Shown here piece after piece: positions 21,419 through 34,313 of a DNA stretch of 64,000 bases; position 1 is the stretch's first letter, and each line of letters begins with the position of its first letter. Location of the stretch: positions 121,669,252-121,733,251 of the forward strand of contig CAKMRJ010005634.1 in assembly GCA_928212115.1 (NCBI GenBank), given 5' to 3'. The position numbers and the translations under genes are program-made. Under the pieces are notes generated by a model. The model saw nothing but the letters and a program-made list of their open reading frames with translations. It did no database searches and was not told the DNA's origin. The DNA comes from Lactuca virosa. Its lineage: Eukaryota > Streptophyta > Magnoliopsida > Asterales > Asteraceae.

Positions 21419-23860
21419 CTCAAAAATCCTCTCAAGAACTCTCCTCTTCTCCTCTAAATTTTCGAGATTTGGTGTGTGTGTCTTCAAGAGGTTTTCATCT
21501 AGATCATCATCCTTGGTAAGTTGTAATCATACACTAGTTGTTATCTTCCATTCTTATGCTAAAAACTCCTTCTCAAAAAGCTTCATTTCCTGATCATGTT
21601 CCCTTGAAACATTCAAGTTCGAAAACTTCTTCCAAGGAAGCAATCAAGGCCGAAAACACCTTCAGATCTCCTTTCATTTCTTCCTCAAAACCGAATCCAT
21701 CATCATTGTGACTTCATACCCCCTTGTTTTCGATTTTTACTTGGTTTTGGGGGAGAATACAAGTTGTTTTGTGTAGATCTATGTGTATATGCATGACTAT
21801 GTGTGTTTCCATGAGTTATTTGGTGATTATGTGTTACTTACTTCATTAATCTAAAAATATGTTAAGAACATGAAGTTTATCACTTGGATATTCATAAGAA
21901 CCTTGAGAAAAATATGTGTTATCACATATAATACATGTAAACTTGTAGATCTGGAATTTATACACTTAAAATAGCTAAAACATGTGTTGTGTACAAACAT
22001 GGATAACTTAAACTCAAAAATCAGCATTTGACAGAAAAGTTTTGGCCAAATATCGGACTGTTTTGATCACCTTAATGATAATATTTTTCAAAACTGTTTT
22101 ACATACAAAAATTTCAGGTTTATACCTTTAAAATGACTACTCTCACGTTTTCATACGATTTTTCTACAAATTTTGGCGAATTTTACAAAACTGCCTATCA
22201 TATTTGAAATAATTTCGGACCAGCCTGTGAAGGTGAGCAATTTCACACTTGTTTGAGGCCATTAAAAATTATGAGAAAACATTGTGAACAAAGTAGACAA
22301 ATTTCTAAACTTCCAGAGTTTACGGATCCAAATTTTGACTTACGATGATTTTTGTACAAATTTTTTCCAATAACCGGGTCAGAAAAGTCAAAAACCAGAA
22401 AAATGTGTATTTTCACAAAAATCAAGCCAAAAATGATATTTTTGACAAAAATGGGTTAAAAATGTTATTTTTACAAAGACTAGCCATAAATACCAGTTTT
22501 GAACAAAATGAAGACTAAAGTGTTACTTTATTAAGATTGAGCCTTAACTGTAAATTTTTGGCTTATTGGGCCAAGAAGGTCACTTTTACAAAAAGTGGGT
22601 TTTTTATTCTTTTTTGGTAAATAATTGGGCTAAAACGAGCAATAAAATAACAAACGGGCTAAATTTTGCCATTTTCATGTTATTGGGCCTTAGTGGCCCA
22701 TTTATATGTTTGATGGATCCTGAATATTATTTGTATATTTATTGTGCCTCATTGACCCATTAACATGTGCGACGGACCTTGGATACTATTTGCGTGCTAT
22801 TTGGGCTTGTAAATACCTTACATGTGAAATGGGCCTTAGTTGTCCTTTTACATATATTTCGGGCCCATGTTATATGAATCTCATTCCTATTAGGTTTGAA
22901 ATGACTCACATGTTTAGCGATGCCCTACTGGCTCACTTACATGGTTTGTTGGGCCTGGAATGAGTTTTATACACTTTTCTTCGCGTAAATTCGATTAACG
23001 ATCTAGTGAGTTTTGTCGGTTGACACCTATTGAGTGTACGATCGTAGTCTGTGATTATAACCAGAGTATCTTGGAGGGAGAGCACGAGTTTGTGTATAGA
23101 TCTATACGGGAGTGACGCCCCACACCTGAGTTGTTCGCTACAGTTAGACTAGTCCAGTCTAGGGTGACAAACCGTACCTTAAACAAGTCGGCGTCTTCCA
23201 GACGTCAAGACAGGCGAAAGTGTCATTATCAAGTATGGTTGTAACGGCTCACTTAGAGGAATTAACGTTATAAATTTACGGAAGACCATTCTTTTCTTTT
23301 CTCTTTGGATTACTCAGGAACATACATGTACTGGTACTCAACCTCGAGGGTTGGTACGACAACATTCTCTATTACAGACAACATCGGGTTGTCTGGGGGC
23401 ATTCTCTTCACGTTTTCTGCATTATCTTTATACATTCTAATAAACAATACCACACATGCATTAATACGAGATCTGACACAAACATGCTAAACTGTTTATA
23501 GAAAATATCGGATTTTCTGGGTTTTACGAATAATCCAAATCATTTTCACAAAAATGCTTATGAACTCACCAACATTTTTATGTTGACCTTTTTAAATTAA
23601 CTTGTATTCTCAGGGAACCGTGGAAGCAGGTTCGGTGGATCACTTTAATGGACGTTTAGTTATATTTATGTTTCATCATACTTAGAACTTTTGGCATTTA
23701 ATATTCAAACATAATACTTGATGTGAACAATGTCAGTTGTAATATTGTAATGCATGGTGATGATGATGTTATGTTTCATATATATTCATTGTGATGATAT
23801 TTCAATTCAAAGTCACATTAGCCCCCGGACGTTTACGTCATCTGGGTCAGGGGTGTGACA
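21419..23860 (-). repeat. Right part of the long LTR-like insertion
   Basis: This is 2.4 kb of non-coding DNA ending in GGTGTGACA. It includes repeated GGGCC words at 22560-22960 and stretches of CCAAAAATG-like phrases at 22380-22480. No ORF resembles a protein. Confidence 0.6.
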
Positions 23861-23866
23861 GTATAA

Positions 23867-26800
23867 TACAGCCAAGTACATTGTATACATATGGACCATC
23901 AGGTGTGATATTTAAGTAGGCTAAGGTGGAAACTGAATGTACACAGCCATATCCATTAAGTTGCCATAGCTTGCAGCTGCATTCCTTTTTTTCAACATCA
24001 ACAGTAAACGCCTCGTCCATTTTTCCTTGCCTCAAACTTCATCCCCCCACAAGATATGACCTGCCAATGCCTACATATATAGATGAAAACCGCAAATATC
24101 ATGACATGTGAAGAGTAAGGTACTATGTAATTGGATAAATGTACAAACCTTTGCTCAGTCTGGAGTAGGGATGAGATTTAGAACCGGAAAACCGGATCGG
24201 AACCGGAATTGGACCGGAACCAGAACCGTTAGAACCGGAATATATAGAACCGGTTCCGGTTCCGGATTTAAAAAATGGCTTTATCCGGGTTCCGGGTAAT
24301 CCGGGTTTGGGTCCATCGGGTCCGGGTAAACCGGGTCTAAAATCCGGAACCGGTGTTTGGAACCGGAACCACTTTTAGGACCGGAACCGGTTTTTGTGAA
24401 ACGTTTAAAAGATGTATATCTCATTCGTTTCAACTCCGATTGACATGAGATTTTTAGTTTTATATTCATTGACTTACAATCCCCGAAAGTCGAGATATCA
24501 AAGCTGGAAATTTTTAGTTTTTCAGTTTTTTTGTATTCAGTGAAAGTTTTAAAACATGCATATCTAATTAGTTTGAAGTCGGATTGACATGTGGTTTTTT
24601 CCAACTTGTAGTTTACAGTTTGTACATGAGTTTAGACTATAATTTTGTCATTTTTGGTTTAACATTCAATGATTTAAAGTCCTGCGAAGTCGGAATATCA
24701 AAACTGAAAATTTTCAACTTTTCAGCTATTTGTTTTTGTACTGTGTATTATGTGAAAATGTTAACACATGCATATCTCATTCGTTTAAAGTCGAATTGAC
24801 ATGAGGTTTTTTCCAGAGTGCTTTTAGAGTTTGTACATGATTTTAGACTATAATTTTGTTAATTTTGGTTTCATATTTAATGAGTTATAGTCCCCCAAAG
24901 TCGGGATATCAATATGAAAATTTTCAAAGTTCAACCCACTAAGTAGTAAGTAATTACCAAAAAATTCCGGTTTTTCCGGGTTTTCCAATTCTAAACCCAC
25001 TTTATCCGGTTCCAACCTACCCACTTTGATGTTTCCGGGTTTTTCGGTTCTAGACCCACTTTACCCGGAACCATACCCGGAACCGAACCGGAACCGGTAC
25101 CTATATACCGGTTCCGGGTTTTCCGGGTCCGGGTCCATCCGGTCCGGGTTTGGACCCACTTTCATCCCTAGTCTGGAGCATATTCAACCGTATTCTGATA
25201 TTTGGACAAACAAAATAACGATTCTATCCTTGTCCGGTTAGTTTCATAGTCACCATCCTTTGCATCACATATATACGAATGTCCTTTAACATGCTGATTA
25301 TTGGTTTCTTCCGGGCATCCAAAATCACACTATTAAAACTCTCTGAAAAACCATTCTCTACTGACTCACAAGAATTATGAACTCTGAAAAAAGCCAAAGA
25401 CCAAGTCTTTGGATCTCTATCCATAAGATGCACAACTGCTTCCGGATTTAATTTTCCAATCTCTTTCATAACTACATTAAATTGTGCTTCAGTTGTTGCC
25501 TTGCTCGCTTTCCAAAACATATTTTCAAACTTGGATCCACTAAATCTCTTTCTAAAATTCACATAGATATGTCTAGCACACTGCCTATGTTCGGCTGCTG
25601 GAAATACTTTCTTTACTGCCTCAATCAAACCCTACATAAGTCACATTAATGTTTGAAATTAGAATAACAATTAGTAATTTTAGAACATGCACTAGTTTTG
25701 AACCATACCTTGTGTTGATCCGAAACTTGGAACCATACCATGTCCATCATTCCAACATTGCAAATCTTCTGAAAGAGTTTCCATGAACCATTTCCAATTC
25801 TCTTTGTTTTCCACACAAACAACTGCCCAAGCAATCGGGAATATTCCATTGTTAGCATCTCTACCCACAACAAAGCAACTCCACTTGACAAAAACTTTTC
25901 AGAAAACAACCATCCAGGTTAATGATCCTCCTACATCCTCCCCTTCATCCCTCTTTTACTGAAGCAAACCATATGTATATTTTGCGGAAATAATTCTTAC
26001 CATCAGGCATTGAATCAACACAAATTTTAACTGTGGATCCAGGATTTGATCTTCTAATCTCCTCACCATATGACCATATTCTTGCATAATTTTCAGCTAT
26101 TGTGCCTTCAGCTAGACTCAATGCATAATTATTGGGTCGCCTACACTGACTCATACTCACATTAATCCCAAAAGTGGTTTTTACCTCCTCTCTAAGCAAT
26201 CAGACGCTCATCTTTTGATTGTTATAAAATTGGTGCTTAAAGTGGGTCCCTATCCATTTGTAAGTCACAATTGATCCGAATTTGAAATTATTTGCACAAT
26301 TATGCTCACCGTTAAGAGACTTTATCTGGAAAGACTTATCATCACTCATCCAAGAACCCCAAAGCCTAAAAGTACATTTTCCATCACAACATTTGACAAG
26401 TAATCGTCTAGTATCATTCTTAACAAAACATAATTTATAACCATTCGCGACAGCATAGTTACAAAGCATGTGTTTCAATTGCTTAGGACTCTCAAACCTC
26501 ATACCTAAAACAGGTTCCTGCTCCTTCCAATTGAGCTTATCATTAAAAATGTTTGGCAATTCGGGATAAACATCTTCATTGTCACCCATGTCTTCTTCTA
26601 CTGCCTCACCTACACCTGCTTTCTCACCCATGTCTACCTGAATCTCATTACCCTTTATAAAAAAAATGAGGCTTCTGATGGTCATCCTCATCGTCATCGA
26701 CATCCTCATCCTCGTCGTCATCATCGTCGCCATTTCGCTTCCTCATCGTTTGTGTCACCCACATCCCGATGCCCTGTTGCAACTTCTTTAACCAGTCCTG

Positions 26801-27188
26801 CACCATCAAGTACTTCTTCCTGTACGTTACCAACAAACTCGTCTTTGTGTTCATCCAACCATTCTTGTATGTTACTATTCCCAAAATGGTCTACATACAT
26901 AGGGAGTATAACACCACATTTATATGCAATTGCTATGAAGTCGTAATAATCGGGGTCATTGCAAATTAAAGTCAAACCTTTTGGAAAATCAATATCAGGT
27001 TGGCAGTAATAGAGCTTCTCACACTTTTCCCCAGTGAACCTTTCGATGAACGCAACACACCCATCCTTGTCCATTCCTGCGAAATCGATGTCCGAAAACC
27101 TCTGAGTAATTCCACCGGTGTAGCGTATGGGGTTTCTGGCGAACATTCCTTGGAAGTGGACATCTACTTGTAAGAATACAGGTTCCAT
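23867..27188 (-). pseudogene. MULE transposase, N-terminal to SWIM part (mudrA-like), broken
   Basis: The start ATG is at 27188. Segments on the minus strand: an N-terminal domain (26721-27188); an acidic run of Asp/Glu (~26655-26735) entered and left by frameshifts, one at a run of eight A at ~26660; the MuDR zinc-type DNA-binding domain with CCDGKC...HNC (26200-26600); a conserved block ending KNYFRKIYI (25945-26199); the first catalytic Asp in NLDGCFL (~25915); and the second in SDQHK (~25700), where an intron (GT...TAG, ~25636-25695) splits it from GLIEAVKKVFP. EHRQCARHI...ENGFSESFNSVI follows (25224-25628), then a TAG, the hAT insertion, and the SWIM zinc finger CSCKLWQLNGYGCVH (~23920-23975). 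It would cut and join the TIRs; this copy is dead. Confidence 0.9.
24166..25170. mobile_element. hAT-type non-autonomous element with GGAACC subterminal arrays
   Basis: The ends are TAGGGATGAGA and its inverse TTTCATCCCTA. A perfect 8-bp duplication, GTCTGGAG, lies at 24158-24165 and 25171-25178; 8 bp is the hAT signature. Near both ends are dense CCGGAACCGG/CCGGGTT words (24181-24390 and 24965-25155). hAT transposases such as Ac's bind short repeated subterminal words, so these may be binding sites (inference). The middle has three loosely repeated ~180-bp blocks with CATATCTCATTCGTTT and GATTGACATG. No transposase is encoded. Confidence 0.88.
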
Positions 27189-27262
27189 GCTTGAGGATTC
27201 AGAAGCAGCTCACAAAAAAGGGTTTATCGATGAAGTGTTGAACAGTGGAGGTAAAAGGGCTC

Positions 27263-27270
27263 TTTTATAA
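27263..27270 (-). promoter_or_regulatory. TATA box of the MULE transposase gene
   Basis: TATAAAAG on the minus strand lies ~75-80 bp before the ATG at 27188 and ~243 bp from the outer end of the element. Confidence 0.6.
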
Positions 27271-27426
27271 AGCATATACCGACAGTAAGAAGGAAGCGAC
27301 TAATTAATGACATGACATTAGACGAAAGTCATAGTCAGCATCCGATGTAGAAGGAGGTGGACTTAAAATGACCGGCTAACCCATTCACAATTGAAATAAG
27401 GACTTAATCGACCCGACAAAGAGTAA

Positions 27427-27513
27427 TTCGTTACCTTATTAAGCCACAAAATAAGTTAAGTGACTAAATAGGTAAACCCTAAAAACATTATAGGGCCTAT
27501 ACGTCATTTTCCC
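27427..27513 (-). repeat. Right terminal inverted repeat of the MULE
   Basis: It pairs with 10548-10634 (82 of 87 positions). The 9-bp TATTTTTTA duplication follows directly at 27514-27522. Confidence 0.92.
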
Positions 27514-27522
27514 TATTTTTTA

Positions 27523-29403
27523 TCAATAACTTTTTTTAAGTGTAATAACATTTGAAACAAACATAATTTTTTTTTTTCAAAAAGCAAAAAAGAAGATGTA
27601 ATTGGAAGTTCAAATGTGTGAAAAAATAGAGGTGTGGTGTATGATGCTCGAAATCAGTTTGTGGATGAGATTTACATTTGTTTTGTTGAAGTAGGCTTCT
27701 CTACCTTTCCTTTTACACTTTCACTTCTTCATTTTTTGAAGTTCTCCAATAAAAACATTCGTTTACTTATTTTATTTAAATATAAATTAATTATGAAGTC
27801 ATTTTCTGCAATATCAGTAGGATGGACGGTCGTGCCACCGACGGATATAACATTTCCGTCGTCTTCTTCATATTTTGGCCGTGAATTTAGATCAACATCC
27901 CATGTCCACTCTCTGGTACTTCTACTACTCTTTCTCCTCCTTAAAAGTTTGTTGTTCCTTTACTTAATATGCTTATGAGATAAATCTTTCTATGTAGTTA
28001 GTAAAAGAATTAGAAGTTGCCTTCTATTAAGTCCATCATTTTTATCTTATTAAAGTTATAATTAGGTGTTTTTATAGTATCTCTATGCTCCAGTTTAAAA
28101 ATGAAGGGAAACGTAATTAGTTGTGTGGTTGAGTACTTGAGTTGGAAGAAAATGTAGTGGAAGTTGTGTTCTTAAGTTGAAAGAGGAAAAAATAAAAAAA
28201 AAATCATTTTTTTTTTACATTTTTGTCATTTATTTGAGAGAAAATGAGTTGTTGCAGGGGCAAAAATGTAATTTCAACACACTCCCCCTCCTAATCCGCC
28301 TAAAAAGATGGATTTAAACACTATTTTACATTTTTAAAAGAAATGAAAGGAAGTAGTTTTTTTATATAAAAAAAAAAAAGAAAGAAAGAAAGAAATGATT
28401 CAAATGAAAGGAAGTAATTAAATAGAAGTTTCTTTTCTTTTCCATTCCTTTAGCTTCCACTTTTTTTTCCTCTTATTTCTCTCCCAATTATACCAAAAGT
28501 GAGGAAATATTTGATAAAAAATAAACATTTTCTTTCCCTCCAAATCATTTATTTTCTTTTCCTTCTTTAAATTAAACTCAAGAACATATTTCCTTTCTTT
28601 TCTTTCCTTCCTTTTAGAAACCCCCATTTTCTCCCATTTTGCTCCCTTCCCCTCATTAAAAAACACTCAAGAACACACTTTTCCTTCTATTTTCTTTCTT
28701 AAAAAAACTCAAGCAGAGGATGTTAAAGAAAACTCAAGAACACGATTTCTTTTGGATGGCTTTCCTTCTCCTAAAATGGACTCAAGAACAGGGCTAAAAT
28801 GAACTACATAAACCATCATCTCATCAAAATTAAATTCGCAATTTATATTTCATGATGTTTGCATAATCTTATAACTTTACTTCACGCTAAAAAAAAAGCA
28901 TCAACAAGTTATAGTTGCATTTAATCATATCAATTTCTAATATACTAAAAACTAAACAGATTCGGGATAGATTAGTCATTTCAAACCGCAATGCATCTTG
29001 CTTTGTAGTGCAAAGAGCATCTAACTCTACAGGTACTCTCATCTCTTTAATTTTATTTAAACCCAAGCATAATATACACAAACGAATCAAATTACAGACA
29101 AACTGATTACACACACCCAAAAAAAATATAAATTTGAGAAGTGAGATGGATCTAAAGGAAAACTGAACACCCACAATCGAAAAACCTAAACACCGTATTT
29201 GGTTCATATGACACATGCAGTGCTACTTCATTTGAAAAGAAACTCCGAAATAACGTCCTTTTATATAACCTTTATACATGATTTTCAAATTCTTGCGAAA
29301 CAACATAATCGTATACATGCATGATTGCAGAAGCAGTATACATGCAACTACAAACGATTTCAACTTTTGAAACGTATTTTTATAAATACTTGAATATATT
29401 TTA
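27523..29403. other. AT-rich spacer upstream of the transporter gene
   Basis: There is no convincing gene. Polypyrimidine/polypurine runs fill 28180-28680. A phrase close to ACTCAAGAACA recurs about five times between 28570 and 28800. The promoter and any first exon of the transporter must lie in the right-hand part, but I could not define them. Confidence 0.5.
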
Positions 29404-32400
29404 GCTACTGAAAGAACAGAGAAAGGGGAACATGAAAGATCACCTGCAAAAGATGAAGGTGTTTCATATACGTTAGATGAAGCACTTTCCACCATAGGGT
29501 TTGGGAACTTCCAGTTTATTGTGCTTGCATATGCTGGACTGGGTTGGGTAGCGGAAGCCATGGAGATGATGCTTTTGTCCTTCGTCGGACCGGCCATTCA
29601 ACCGGAATGGGGACTTTCTTCCGGCGAAGAGAGCTTCATTTCAACTGTTGCTTTCGCCGGCATGCTTGTCGGGGCATATTTGTGGGGCGTCGTTTCAGAT
29701 AACTATGGAAGAAAGTAAGTTTAATTGTGATCTCTTAATGTAATACATACGTTTTCATGAGAATACAAATCGTCTTTGCTAGTCTCTACACATCGATCGA
29801 TGTACTTTGTGACAAACAATTGTCAAATGTGTTGAAAAAATATGTTTCTAAATTCTAATACTAACAAAACATATGCAAATAGGATAAAGTTTTAACAAGA
29901 AATTTTTTCCACTTCAACCACGTATAACTAACTAGACATGTCATCCACACGTATATATAACTAGACATCCTCAAAATAACATATTCTTTTTATTATTATA
30001 TAAATAAATTTGTTAAAACCTAACAATTAATTTGTATATTGGACTAATTTTAAAATGTGGTATATGTGTTGCTATTCATCACCCCAAAAAAATGATATTT
30101 TTGCATGGTTGAAGGTGGAACATAAAAATGATGTTTTTTCAATATCATTGGTGTGATTGGACAATATTGGAGTTAATTAGTTTAAAATCTAAGTTAACAA
30201 ATAGCAATATTTTAATTTGCGTTGCAAACTAATTTGCAATGGTTGGTTTTGATTTCGCAAAAAGGGAGTTTTGTGGTATTTTAAAACAAATTAGTACTCA
30301 TTTTTTCCGGATTTATCTTTTTGAAAACATGAATTACTTCGCTTTTGGCCTTACAGGAAGGGTTTCCTTGGTGCATCCATACTAACAACAGGAGCTGGAT
30401 TTTTGAGTGCTTTCGCCCCAAACTATGCATCATTATTGATTCTTCGTTGCTTCATTGGCATTGGTCTAGGGTGTGGGCATGTATTTACATCATGGTTTTT
30501 AGAGTTCGTTCCAACTCAAAAAAGAGGAACATGGATGGTTGTTTTTGCAACATTTTGGACTGTTGGAACCATTATTGAGGCTTCACTCGCATGGGTATGT
30601 TATATCTCGTCATTTCACATACTCCACCAGTCATATGGACCTACTAAACCACATTGTTTATTAAATTAAGGTCTCTAGTCTCCTTATTTGGGAGACAATA
30701 TTGTTTTTATCTCCCATATTTGAGGAGGAGTTAATCTATGCCTCCAAACCCTCACCTTTTCAGATATGCGGCTTATGTTTTCCTTGTTAACTAATAACAT
30801 AATTAAATTACGTAACATCACTAAATTTATGATCATAAGTTAAGTTTTTACTAATACGTACATTCTTTTAAATGGTATTGCAGTCGATCATGCCTAGATT
30901 TGGTTGGAGATGGCTACTCGGTCTATCTGCTTTTCCATCTCTACTTGTGTTATTGTTTTATGGTAATGTACCCGAGTCACCAAGGTACCTTTGCATGAAA
31001 GACAGATTGACTGAGGCACGTTATGTTTTAGAGAGAGGATCTACACTCAATCAACGTGAACTTCCCATTGGCATGCTAGTGTCCGATCAAATAAATAAAG
31101 TTGATAACGAGTTTCATTCGTTAGAAACCATGGATGATCATAGAACTACTGTGTCGTCGATATCCATGCTACTATCACCCCAGTTGATAAAGACAACACT
31201 TCCGTTATGGGCCTTGTACTTCGGAAATACATTTTCTTATTATGGTATTGTGCTTCTGACTTCACAGTTGAGCATTTCTAAAGGCGAATGTGGTACTGTG
31301 ATTGCTTCGCAGTTGGAAAGTATCCAGGATTCGAGTCTCTACACGAACGTGTTTGTAACTAGCTTGGCAGGTATACCTCTGTTTTGACTTTGTTTTCGTT
31401 CCTTGCTTGCAATAAAATGCCGACAAAAAATGTTAAGAACCAAAAGAAACAAATAGCGTCACTAATTCCCAATGCTAGATACGAGAATATATTTCTTGTT
31501 AAATGGAAATGTTAAGATGGATTTTGATGATATCGTTGCCACGCATGCACTGTAATATATAATGTTTTAGGGACGGGGAACCAAATGTTCGTTACCAAAG
31601 TGATTATTATTTTATTGAGGGGAATAGGAACAATATATTTTTATATTTGTTTAGGCAATGATGTTTCATGTTTTTTTTAATATATAGAAAAAAATTTATT
31701 TAGACGAAATATGAAATCATGAAAAATATTGTTTCATGCTAACTTGCTAAGACCAAATAAGCAGCATTTTGCTAAGACCAAAAAAGTTTATTAGCGAGAA
31801 AGTTTACTTACCTTTATGTTATATATTGTCGCAAAGGTTTGATAAGCTCTTTGGGCTTATTTCAGAACTCCCCGGGCTTGGTTTGGCAGCCATCATATTA
31901 GACAGACTTGGTCGTAAAATCTCGATGAAAATTATGTTTCTTGCGGGATTCATTCTACTTCTACCACTTATTGTTCATCAAAATCAAATAATGACTACAA
32001 CATTTCTATTTGGAGCTCGTATGTTCATCTCCGCAAGCTTCATTATCGCTTGTATCTACGCCCCAGAGGTATATACGATCCACTCTTAGGCTTTGTCTCT
32101 TTTATACTTAATGAATTTAATGGGAAGATAACTTAATCAGGTGAACTATATACGATTGTTTTTTATTTAATATCGACAAAACGACTTAATAGAGAAATTC
32201 AGGAAAATGTCAATTTCTCCTAATTTTTAACAAATTTGTTCTCATTTATTTTTGCCTTCCTATTCCCATTCTAATCGTTTTCTCAAATATAGAGGCGTTT
32301 TCATTTTACTTAGATTTAACATGGACATGACGTAACCAGGAAAAATATATATCAATATTTTTTTATTTAATGGAGAAAGAATTGTTTAATAGAAACATGA

Positions 32401-32797
32401 GGTTCTCCCCGTTGAAACCTAACGTTTTTAAATTTGTTCTCATTTGTTTTCTTCGGTGTTGTCATTTTATGTAATGCTTATAAACATCATTTGTCTAAGC
32501 AACACTTAACTGTTTAAAAAATGGGAACACACTCTATTTTTATTTGTTTTGGTTTTGTAGGTATACCCAACAAACTTAAGGGCAAGAGGAGTTGGAATAG
32601 CAACGGCTATAGGTCGAACTGGTGGCATGGTGTGCCCGGTTATAGCAATTGGACTGGTTGCAAACTGCAACCAAACACTCGCAATTATGTTGTTTGAGGT
32701 TGCTATACTTGTTTCAGGACTTAGTGTTGTTATGCTTCCATTTGAAACCAAAGGGAGGGAATTAATTGATGATGTTGAACAATCTAGCAATATATGA
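29404..32797 (+). CDS. NiaP/OCT7-like MFS transporter (organic cation/nicotinate type), first exon not found
   Basis: Five coding exons join cleanly: 29404-29714, 30357-30594, 30884-31370, 31866-32068 and 32561-32797, all with GT/AG introns and conserved frame, giving about 492 codons. The protein has MFS features: WVAEAMEMMLLSFVGPA in the first helix, GVVSDNYGRK (the MFS loop motif) and its second-half counterpart DRLGRKIS, PESPRYL after helix 6, and FETKGRE at the end. These are characteristic of the plant NiaP / organic cation transporter 7 group, which moves nicotinate or related small molecules across membranes; the actual substrate here is inference. No in-frame ATG precedes the conserved part of the first listed exon. 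An acceptor (TTTTAG before 29404) suggests an upstream exon with the start codon. Exons are otherwise intact, so the gene may be functional. Confidence 0.88.
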
Positions 32798-33627
32798 AAA
32801 GAAAAATATTTTATTTTTTATTTGTTTTGGCTATTTAAGGTATTAAGAAAAAAAAATTAACGTTAGTGGTTCGAGGTGAGCCATTAACAATCTTGAGGAG
32901 ATAGGGTTTGTTTTTTCTAGTTTGTGAAAAACGAATTTATTGTTTAATAAATCGTAACAAATGGTTTGTAACTCAAGGATATCAGGTGTATTAGAAAGAT
33001 ATATCACTCTTAAGTGGTTGAGGACTCAAATTATATGGTAGACAAAGGTGTAGAATTAATAGTAGGATTTATTAGTGGGTGCTTGTGTTTGTGGACTAAA
33101 AAAAAGTTGTATGTGGATGTTTTTTTAATGGATATACTAATAACACTAACCTGTACACGGTTACATTATATAGGAGAGTTTCTTGTAACTTAATGTAAAA
33201 AATAATATTCTAATGGATAAAGTCATATAAATAAGGCTTTCTATTCGGTTTTGCTTTTTTTTTTCTTTCATATATTGTCATTTAACATAAATGGTGTTAC
33301 GATTGGATGTCCAAACGTCGTTTCTTAACCACACAAGCAACAACTTCAAGTCTCAAACTACATCAACCAAACGATGTTAACTCATTAGCAAGTAGCAACT
33401 TAAATGTTTCACATAATATGTGCTCTCTTATTGTCTCATGTTGACAAATATTAAACAAGACTGACCCCCACATATACTGCTACGTTATAATTTATTGATA
33501 GGGTTTTGCAAGCATTAATATGATATTAATATGATTTGGACTAATCAAAGTTATACATTTTAAACACATGCCAATCATAGATGTGTTACTGAAACTTGTG
33601 GTTATCGTTCATATGTGGTATTGATAA
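32798..33627. other. 3' flank of the transporter gene
   Basis: This is AT-rich, with possible 3' UTR and AATAAA-like words, and no further coding potential. Confidence 0.5.
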
Positions 33628-33636
33628 TAAAAAGAA

Positions 33637-33884
33637 AGGAAATTGTAAGGAAAGTCCCAATATTTTCGAAAATGTTACACTTTAGTTCCAAATTATTTTT
33701 TTTAACATAAAAGTCCCGATTATTTCATTTTAGCTAAAATTAACAAAAAAATCATTTTTTTTCTTTTAACAAGAAATGACATATTATCGTGTTTTTACAA
33801 ATAATCGGGACTTTTATGTTCAAAAAAAAATGGGACTAAAATGTAACTTTTTCAAAAATATTGGGACTTTTCTGACAATTTCCC
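33637..33884. mobile_element. Mutator-type MITE with long inverted repeats
   Basis: The 248-bp element is nearly all inverted repeat: ~85-90 bp from the left (GGAAATTGTAAGGAAAGTCC) pairs with the right end. The perfect 9-bp duplication TAAAAAGAA lies at 33628-33636 and 33885-33893. Its internal words AAGTCCCAATATTTT and AAAAGTCCCGATTATT appear on both arms, so its RNA would fold into one long hairpin. Its ends are unlike those of the other MULEs in the window. Confidence 0.88.
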
Positions 33885-33893
33885 TAAAAAGAA

Positions 33894-34313
33894 AACCATC
33901 AAACGCTTATTTATTTTTGTACAATCATTTTCTCAAATACTATTTTTGAAATATCTTTACTAATCTAACTTTATTTATTTTTCCTTTTATTTCCAGATTG
34001 GTGCCATATGAAACAAAAGATCGTACAGGGCAGACTTTTGTAATTGATGAAAAATGAGGGGTAAAACATACCACATTAACGCCACGAGATAAATAGGATA
34101 CAACTAGCTATAGCACATCAATGTTTCATATTCAAGCCACATAAATACAATTACGCTCAAACTACACCCCAAGGTTTCAGAAACATTCATCCACATCCCT
34201 CTTCTTTCACAATTCCATTAATTAAAATTAAACTACCTTCTTAAATATCTACCCAAACATCAAACATCCCCAAAATTTCAATCTTCCACCAAAGTTTCAC
34301 CAAAAAGTCAAAC
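33894..34313. other. Spacer / 3' flank of the glucanase gene
   Basis: Non-coding sequence next to the stop codon of the minus-strand glucanase gene. It probably includes that gene's 3' UTR. Confidence 0.5.

Noticed and set aside
24281..24604. Minus-strand frame rich in Gly-Ser-Gly
   Set aside because: It arises from the GGAACCGG arrays of the hAT element; no domain is seen.
28418..28666. 82-codon Lys/Glu-rich minus-strand frame
   Set aside because: It comes from a polypyrimidine/polypurine low-complexity tract.
28915..29106. Possible first exon or small RNA upstream of the transporter
   Set aside because: A GT follows TCTACAG near 29035, but no frame joins sensibly to the exon at 29404 and no RNA fold was evident.
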